Source of the DNA: Patescibacteria group bacterium
Lineage (GTDB): Bacteria > Patescibacteriota > Microgenomatia > UBA10105 > UBA927
Direction of reading: 5' to 3'
Length of the DNA: 25,485 nucleotides
NCBI GenBank assembly: GCA_003545435.1
Contig: DPYI01000027.1
Coordinates: 18,476 to 43,960, forward strand
The notes beneath the pieces are model-generated. The model saw nothing but the letters and a program-made list of their open reading frames with translations. It was not told the DNA's origin and did not search any database. This document shows positions 14,981-19,566 of this stretch, piece by piece. Position numbers and translations under genes: made by a program. Every line of letters begins with the position of its first letter. Position 1 is the stretch's first letter.

Positions 14981-15120
14981 CCGGGTAGTAGTTCCGCACT
15001 GCATCGTTTTACAACGATGCGAAGACGGACTGTACGTTCATGTATTTATTTCCTCCTGTTGTATTCACGCTTGTGTATTGCCAGTGTAGGTTCGCATCGT
15101 AGTGCGGAATCACTACCTGG
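14981..15120. repeat. 140-bp terminal-inverted-repeat element, second family
   Basis: The left end CCGGGTAGTAGTTCCGCACT and the inverse of the right end (CCAGGTAGTGATTCCGCACT) form inverted repeats that extend inward with GCATCG/CGATGC. The first nine bases are those of the 139-bp family, but the rest differs. It lies directly upstream of tpiA and 4 bp (CATA) from the next element, so the two are in tandem. On the minus strand it contains AGGAGG followed by a 10-codon ORF. Confidence 0.75.
15011..15043 (-). CDS. Possible 10-codon leader peptide upstream of tpiA
   Basis: On the minus strand, AGGAGG (about 15051-15056) precedes ATG by 8 nt; the ORF reads MNVQSVFASL and then TAA. It ends about 30 nt before the tpiA start, inside a region where three segments can pair in alternative ways (see findings). 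The ribosome binding site is strong, but expression is unproven; it could be chance within a repeat. Confidence 0.3.
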
Positions 15121-15124
15121 CATA

Positions 15125-15263
15125 CCGGGTAGTGAAGTTTCGATCTTTGCTTTTACGCTGTCGAGACTTCAATGTTCCTCGTTCTTATACGTTCGCTTTA
15201 TATAACCAGATAGCATACAATTTTCGGCAAAGAACGAAAGCGTATCGAAACTCTACTACCCGG
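15125..15263. repeat. 139-bp terminal-inverted-repeat element, copy 2 (inverted)
   Basis: Its reverse complement aligns along its whole length with 10096-10234, including the internal blocks GCCGAAAAT and TATGCTATCTGGTT. Terminal inverted repeats CCGGGTAGT(G/A)(A/G)AGTTTCGA are present. It ends 21 bp before the pcrA start codon. Confidence 0.8.
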
Positions 15264-15267
15264 CGTG

Positions 15268-15276
15268 TGGTAATAT
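15268..15276 (+). promoter_or_regulatory. Extended -10 promoter of pcrA
   Basis: TGG followed by TAATAT (15271-15276), predicted start about 15283, 2 nt before ATG 15285. An overlapping TATTAT (15274-15279) would start at 15286. There is no good -35; the region upstream is the repeat element. Confidence 0.4.
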
Positions 15277-15284
15277 TATACGTT

Positions 15285-17165
15285 ATGACAATATCACTTC
15301 TCAATGATTTAAACAAAGATCAGCAGGAAGTCGTGGTTCAGACCGAGGGGCCGATCCTCATTTTAGCAGGAGCCGGAAGCGGCAAAACACGGGTTCTCAC
15401 ATATAAAGTTGCGTATCTTATTCAGGAAAAACATATTGATCCCTCACGTATCCTCATGGTGACATTCACCAATAAGGCCGCCGGAGAGATGAAAAAAAGA
15501 ATACAAGAACTCCTCTCTTTTACCCCTCGTAGCCCCGCGAAGCCTTTGGCGAAGTGGGGCGAAGTGGGGCCGTTTGCCGGCACCTTTCATTCATTCTGTG
15601 CAAAAATTCTCCGGCGTGAAGGAAAATTATTGGGGATACCAATCAATTTTTTGATCTATGATCAGCAGGACCAACTGGATATTGTCAAAGATGTGATGAA
15701 AGAGCTGGACATATCACAGAAAAATTTTAATCCGGGCGCGATTCTCCACACAATCAGTGAAGCCAAAAATGAACTCATTACGGCTGCCGAGTATCCCCAA
15801 TACAGCAGGGGGTATTTCCAGGAGGTTGTTGCCCAAGTGTATCTTTCCTATCAGAAAAAACTGCGGGAAAATACGGCGCTGGACTTTGACGATCTGTTGA
15901 GCCTCACCGTACAACTATTTCAAAAATTTCCGGATATTTTGGGGGCGTATCAGGAAAAATACCGATACATCCTCATCGACGAATACCAGGATACCAATAA
16001 AGCCCAGTATGTCCTCTCAACGCTTCTTTCAGGCCGCTATAAAAATATTACGGTTGTGGGAGATGCGTCACAAAGCATTTACCGGTTCCGCGGAGCGGAT
16101 TTTCGGAATATCGTCAATTTTAAGTCGCAGTATCCGGATATGAAACAATTCCATCTGGAACAAAATTACCGCTCAACCCAAACCATACTTGATGCGGCCC
16201 ACGGGGTGATTTCCAAAAATACCAGCCACCCTATCCTCAAACTTTGGACGGAAAAAAAAGAAGGACCCGCAATTACTCTGTATGAAGCCAGAACCGAACA
16301 TGATGAAGCAACGTTTATCACAACGACAATCCTTCAGAGCAATCAGCCGTTTAACGATTTTGCAGTTCTTTATAGGACCAATGCCCAATCCCGCGTGATT
16401 GAAGAAGCGTTTCTGCATGCAGGCGTTCCGTATACGCTTGTTGGTGGAACGCGGTTTTATGAACGCAGAGAAATCAAGGATGTCCTTTCCTACCTCCGGC
16501 TTATTGTTCACCCCAAAGACACCGTTTCTTTTAAGCGTGTGGAAAAATTAGGGAAAGGCAGAATGAAAAAATTTCTTGATTGGAAAACACACATGGATGC
16601 GGATAATAAACTTGTATCCTTTTCCACGTTGGAATTCCTGGATACGGTTCTTGACGTTACTGGATATTTGGATTTGTATGATGCCAATGTCCAAGAGGAA
16701 GCATACCGGTTGGAAAACATTAAGGAACTCCGATCCGTGGCAACTGAATTTCCCGTCCTTTCGGAATTTCTCGATACGGTAGCTCTTCTTGAACAGGAAC
16801 CGATACCTGACAGGTTGAATAATTCAAAAAGAACAAATGTCGTAACGCTTATGACACTCCATGCGTCAAAAGGTTTGGAATTCCATACAATTTTTTTGAT
16901 TGGTATGGAAGAAGGGCTATTTCCGCACAGCCGGTCTCTTATGGATAAAGAAGATCTGGAAGAAGAAAGGAGACTCTGCTATGTAGGAGTAACGCGCGCT
17001 AAAGTGAAGCTGTATCTTTCCTATGCAAATAGACGTCTGTTTTTTGGGACACGGACCCAGAATATGGTATCTCGGTTTATTGCGGATATACCGGAATCGT
17101 TACTGGAAAAACAAATATCGCTTGACCCCTCCAGAGGATTTCGGGAAGATGAGTATCTCCTGTAA
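15285..17165 (+). CDS. pcrA: UvrD/PcrA-type superfamily 1 DNA helicase
   Basis: 626 aa from ATG 15285 (MTISLLNDLNKDQQ), the canonical start; the frame is open further upstream only because it reads through the repeat element. The 3'-5' helicase motifs are all present: Walker A AGAGSGKT (28-35), FTNKAAGEM, GTFHSF, LIDEYQDTN (Walker B), VVGDASQSIYRFRGA, LEQNYRST, TLHASKGLEF and YVGVTRAK. It is about 100 aa shorter than PcrA of Firmicutes, with a reduced 2B region. Residues about 80-100 (SPAKPLAKWGEVG) are an insert before GTFHSF, encoded by a palindromic repeat. Its role is replication-fork or nucleotide-excision repair unwinding. Confidence 0.92.
   Translation: MTISLLNDLNKDQQEVVVQTEGPILILAGAGSGKTRVLTYKVAYLIQEKHIDPSRILMVTFTNKAAGEMKKRIQELLSFTPRSPAKPLAKWGEVGPFAGTFHSFCAKILRREGKLLGIPINFLIYDQQDQLDIVKDVMKELDISQKNFNPGAILHTISEAKNELITAAEYPQYSRGYFQEVVAQVYLSYQKKLRENTALDFDDLLSLTVQLFQKFPDILGAYQEKYRYILIDEYQDTNKAQYVLSTLLSGRYKNITVVGDASQSIYRFRGADFRNIVNFKSQYPDMKQFHLEQNYRSTQTILDAAHGVISKNTSHPILKLWTEKKEGPAITLYEARTEHDEATFITTTILQSNQPFNDFAVLYRTNAQSRVIEEAFLHAGVPYTLVGGTRFYERREIKDVLSYLRLIVHPKDTVSFKRVEKLGKGRMKKFLDWKTHMDADNKLVSFSTLEFLDTVLDVTGYLDLYDANVQEEAYRLENIKELRSVATEFPVLSEFLDTVALLEQEPIPDRLNNSKRTNVVTLMTLHASKGLEFHTIFLIGMEEGLFPHSRSLMDKEDLEEERRLCYVGVTRAKVKLYLSYANRRLFFGTRTQNMVSRFIADIPESLLEKQISLDPSRGFREDEYLL
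15531..15569 (+). repeat. Palindromic/direct repeat inside pcrA
   Basis: CCCCGCGAAGCC, TTT, GGCGAAGTGGGG forms an imperfect hairpin, followed by a second copy of CGAAGTGGGG. It encodes SPAKPLAKWGEVG, which homologous helicases lack at this place. Confidence 0.55.
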
Positions 17166-17174
17166 AATCACACT

Positions 17175-17252
17175 TGTCATTCCGGCCTCCGAGCCTGCCT
17201 GCCGGCGAGGCAGGCCGGAATCTTAAGATGCCGGATCATGTCCGGCATGACA
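17175..17252. repeat. 78-bp palindromic element after pcrA
   Basis: Outer arms TGTCATTCCGG and the inverse TGTCATGCCGG enclose two inner hairpins: GCCTGCC/GGCAGGC, and ATGCCGGA/TCCGGCAT. It lies 10 bp after the pcrA stop and could also terminate transcription, although no long T-run follows. It is homologous to 19197-19275. Confidence 0.75.
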
Positions 17253-17288
17253 TCTTAGATTGGAATACCCTGTAAATTTCTGGAGTAA

Positions 17289-17444
17289 TTAATTGATAAA
17301 AATCTTTAGAATAACAAGGATAACAGTTCCTACTACAACAAGCGTTGACAGGATGACCTCCATCATGAGAAATACCCTTGCTATCCCTTTTACGTGGCTG
17401 AAAGAAAAAATGTCGGGGATCAACCGGATATCGATTGGCAACAT
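17289..17444 (-). CDS. Small membrane protein
   Basis: 51 aa from ATG 17444 (MLPIDIRLIPDIF). The first half is amphipathic; the second half is one strong membrane helix (VFLMMEVILSTLVVVGTVILVILKIF). No family is recognised. The extended -10 box TGGTACAAT puts the start 7 nt before this ATG, whereas the in-frame ATG at 17459 lies on the -10 box. It is divergent from femAB1. A plus-strand ORF over the same bases has no such features. Confidence 0.6.
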   Translation of the reverse strand: MLPIDIRLIPDIFSFSHVKGIARVFLMMEVILSTLVVVGTVILVILKIFIN

Positions 17445-17457
17445 ATCATCACACCCC

Positions 17458-17466
17458 ATTGTACCA
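17458..17466 (-). promoter_or_regulatory. Extended -10 promoter of the small membrane protein gene
   Basis: Minus strand TGG-TACAAT, predicted start about 17451. It overlaps the -35 box of the divergent femAB1 promoter, so the two promoters probably compete. Confidence 0.5.
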
Positions 17467-17488
17467 CAAGAAAAAAACATGAGATAAT
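17459..17488 (+). promoter_or_regulatory. Promoter of femAB1
   Basis: TTGTAC (17459-17464), 18-bp spacer, GATAAT (17483-17488); predicted +1 is exactly the A of ATG 17495, a leaderless start. Confidence 0.55.
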
Positions 17489-17494
17489 AACGAT

Positions 17495-18532
17495 ATGAAA
17501 AAGAGCAGTTTAACCGTCCGGCCTGCAAATCCGGATGATTACAAACGTTGGAATACGGCTGTGTATCACCCCTTACAAACATGGGAATGGGGGGAATTCC
17601 GGCAAAAAATGGGGATCGATGTAGTTCGGCTGATTGTTGAAGAAGAGGAAAAAAAATCCCAATGCTGGCAACTCACGTTCCACAAAATCCCCCATACTCC
17701 GTTTACCATCGGCTATTTTCCCAAAGGCCCGATGCCGGATAAATGCATGCTCAATGAACTTACTAAGCTCGGGAAACAGAAAAAGGCTATCTTTATCCAG
17801 TTGGAACCCAACATCACAAACAATTTTCAATTTTCAATTTTCAATTTTCAATTAAAAAAATCCCATCACCCCCTTTTTACCACATATACATTCGTTCTTG
17901 ATTTAACCCAATCTGAAGAAGAGTTGTTGAAAAATATGCACAGCAAGACCCGCTACAATATCCGCCTTGCCCAAAAACACGGGGTGGTTGTCAAAGAAGA
18001 TTCGAGCGACGGTGCGTTTCAATCATATCTGGCTCTTTCTGAAGAAACGACACATCGCCAGGGATTCTTTGCGCATAACCAAACGTACCATCAAACCATG
18101 TGGGATACGATGAGAATCAACGGCACTGCCAGGCTTTTCACGGCCACCTACAATCATGAAATTATAACCGTGTGGATCATTTTTTGCTTTCAAGACACGA
18201 TGTATTATCCGTATGGCGCCTCCTCCCGAAAATATCGGGAAGTTATGGCTCCCAATCTCATGCTGTGGGAATTAATCCGGTGGGGAAAAGCAAAAGGGCT
18301 TAAACAATTCGATCTGTGGGGCGCCATGGGTCCGTCAACTGACGGATCAGCTGACGGACTTGACACCAATGACCCGTGGTACGGTTTCCACCGGTTTAAA
18401 GAGGGATACTCTCCGGATCTTGTGGAATTTGTGGGATCGTATGACATGGTCATCAATCCGATTTTGTATAAACTGTATTGCATCGGAGATTCTGTACGCT
18501 GGAAAATATTAAAATTACGATCAAAATTATAA
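17495..18532 (+). CDS. FemA/FemB-like peptidoglycan bridge ligase (femAB1)
   Basis: 345 aa, GNAT-like tandem fold. The family uses aminoacyl-tRNA to add residues to lipid II cross-bridges. Motifs: the opening LQTWEWGEFRQKMG, LDLTQSEEELLKNMHSKTRYNIRLAQKHGVVV, then YYPYGASSRKYREVMAPNLMLWELIRWGKAKGLKQFDLWG and WYGFHRFKEGYSP. Two features are odd. NFQFSIFNFQ (about residues 110-120) is encoded by a heptamer array. STDGSADG after DLWGAMGP is encoded by a small TGACGG palindrome. The heptamer length is not a multiple of three, so a change in copy number would shift the frame. A second ligase follows. Confidence 0.88.
   Translation: MKKSSLTVRPANPDDYKRWNTAVYHPLQTWEWGEFRQKMGIDVVRLIVEEEEKKSQCWQLTFHKIPHTPFTIGYFPKGPMPDKCMLNELTKLGKQKKAIFIQLEPNITNNFQFSIFNFQLKKSHHPLFTTYTFVLDLTQSEEELLKNMHSKTRYNIRLAQKHGVVVKEDSSDGAFQSYLALSEETTHRQGFFAHNQTYHQTMWDTMRINGTARLFTATYNHEIITVWIIFCFQDTMYYPYGASSRKYREVMAPNLMLWELIRWGKAKGLKQFDLWGAMGPSTDGSADGLDTNDPWYGFHRFKEGYSPDLVEFVGSYDMVINPILYKLYCIGDSVRWKILKLRSKL
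17821..17853 (+). repeat. CAATTTT heptamer array inside femAB1
   Basis: Four full copies of CAATTTT plus CAATT in tandem, translated as NFQFSIFNFQ. The inverse array (ATTGAAA, four copies) lies at 18610-18640, at the start of femAB2. Confidence 0.9.
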
Positions 18533-18624
18533 ATCACAATTTTCAAATCACAATTTTCAAAGAAATTTCAAATCACAATTAATCAAACCTAATCCCGCTC
18601 TGCGGGACTATTGAAAATTGAAAA
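18533..18624. repeat. femAB1-femAB2 spacer: AATCACAATTTTCA repeats and hairpin
   Basis: The spacer contains three copies of TCAAATCACAATT-like sequence (18535-18580), a hairpin CCCGC-TCT-GCGGG (18594-18606), then the ATTGAAA array. The two sides are roughly inverse, making a large imperfect palindrome centred on the hairpin. It may act as a weak terminator or processing site. No clear promoter for femAB2 is visible. Confidence 0.6.
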
Positions 18625-18640
18625 TTGAAAATTGAAAATT
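18610..18640 (+). repeat. ATTGAAA heptamer array at the start of femAB2
   Basis: Four copies of ATTGAAA plus ATT. It is the inverse of the array at 17821-17853, about 790 bp away. The TTG candidate start of femAB2 (18625) lies inside it. Confidence 0.9.
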
Positions 18641-19566
18641 TCAGCGTGGAACTCCAACAGTCTTCTCTCTACAAAACATACATTGAACGCCTCAGATGGA
18701 CCGTAGTTACCCTTGACGGAGTCAATATATTTTTGAAGCACATCCCTTTTTTTGGTGTCCTGGCAAAAATCCAACGGCCCCCAACACTGCCGTATATCCC
18801 GAAGCTTATTCTGATTCTTCAAAAACATAACGTACGAAATATCATTCTTGAACCGACGATTGATACTGACCCGATAAAATTTCAGGAAAGTCTCCGGAGT
18901 CTTTCAAAATTTTTCAATATCCACAAAGAACCGTTCCTTCCGACAAAGACACTTCTTGTTGACCTTACCCAATCGGAGAAAGACATATTCAGAGCATGTA
19001 CCGAAGCCAAGCAACGGGGAGTTCGGAGAGCCCAAAAACATGGTGTTATAGTCAAAGAATCCAAAAGTATTAAAGATCTCATGCATATAAAAAATAAATC
19101 TGCAGGGTTTTTAGGAGGAATCACAACGTACGGCATTGATAAACTCTGGGATCTTTTTTCCCCAAACCATGCAACCATCCTTTTAGCATATGCTCCGTCA
19201 TCCCGGCCTCTGAGCCGGGATCTTATGTCTACAAAAAAGATGCCGTATCTCCGCCAGCTGGCGGACCGGCATGACAATATTATCGGCGGTGTTCTCCTCC
19301 TCTTCTGGGACCATATCGCATATTACTGGATTGCAGGAGCAACAAAAAATGGGAAAAAACTTTTTGCTCCGACGTTTCTTGTATGGGAAGCTTTAAAATT
19401 ATCAAAAAAAAGAGGGAACAAACAATTCGATTTTGTCGGTGTCTTTGATGAGCGCTCGCCAAAACAATTTACGTCGTGGCATGGATTTACCAAATTCAAA
19501 GAAGGCTTTGGAGGAAAACCCCTTTATTATCCTATTCCTCCTATTACTTCCACGCTTCGCAGATGA
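18625..19566 (+). CDS. FemA/FemB-like peptidoglycan bridge ligase (femAB2)
   Basis: 313 aa if begun at TTG 18625, 306 aa at GTG 18646; no ATG is available, the frame is closed by TGA at 18619-18621, and no Shine-Dalgarno sequence is seen, so the start is uncertain and may have been altered by the heptamer array. Family motifs are: LQQSSLYKTYIERLRW, KIQRPPTLPYIPKL, VDLTQSEKDIFRACTEAKQRGVRRAQKHGVIV, YYWIAGATKNGKKLFAPTFLVWEALK, FDFVGVFDER and WHGFTKFKEGFGG. Residues about 191-217 (PSSRPLSRDLMSTKKMPYLR and onward to ADRHD) form an insert encoded entirely by a palindromic repeat. The 3' end overlaps the convergent helicase-nuclease gene by 23 bp. Confidence 0.85.
   Translation: MKIENFSVELQQSSLYKTYIERLRWTVVTLDGVNIFLKHIPFFGVLAKIQRPPTLPYIPKLILILQKHNVRNIILEPTIDTDPIKFQESLRSLSKFFNIHKEPFLPTKTLLVDLTQSEKDIFRACTEAKQRGVRRAQKHGVIVKESKSIKDLMHIKNKSAGFLGGITTYGIDKLWDLFSPNHATILLAYAPSSRPLSRDLMSTKKMPYLRQLADRHDNIIGGVLLLFWDHIAYYWIAGATKNGKKLFAPTFLVWEALKLSKKRGNKQFDFVGVFDERSPKQFTSWHGFTKFKEGFGGKPLYYPIPPITSTLRR
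19197..19275 (+). repeat. Palindromic element read in frame inside femAB2
   Basis: Outer arms GTCATCCCGG and the inverse GTCATGCCGG. Inner hairpins are CCCGGC/GCCGGG and CCGCCAGCTGGCGG. It shares arms and layout with the intergenic element at 17175-17252 (GTCAT-CCGGCCT..GAGC, CCGG-ATCTTA, GATGCCG, CCGGCATGAC). Confidence 0.8.

Noticed and set aside
15102..15284. Extended N-terminus of the PcrA-type helicase
   Set aside because: The frame is open only through the repeat element; the family start MTISLLNDLN is at 15285 with a promoter just before it.
17175..17252. Plain intrinsic terminator for pcrA
   Set aside because: It forms hairpins but has no proper T-run, and a homologous copy lies inside a coding gene, so it is better described as a repeat element.
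17293..17487. Plus-strand 64-aa ORF
   Set aside because: It is antisense to the small membrane protein gene, which has a clear membrane helix and promoter; the plus ORF looks like a shadow.
17821..18640. CRISPR-like array around the femAB genes
   Set aside because: The repeats are 7-bp tandem units without spacers, and no cas genes are present.
19544..19566. Frameshift or fusion between femAB2 and the helicase-nuclease
   Set aside because: The genes are convergent and simply overlap at their 3' ends by 23 bp; both stop codons are intact.
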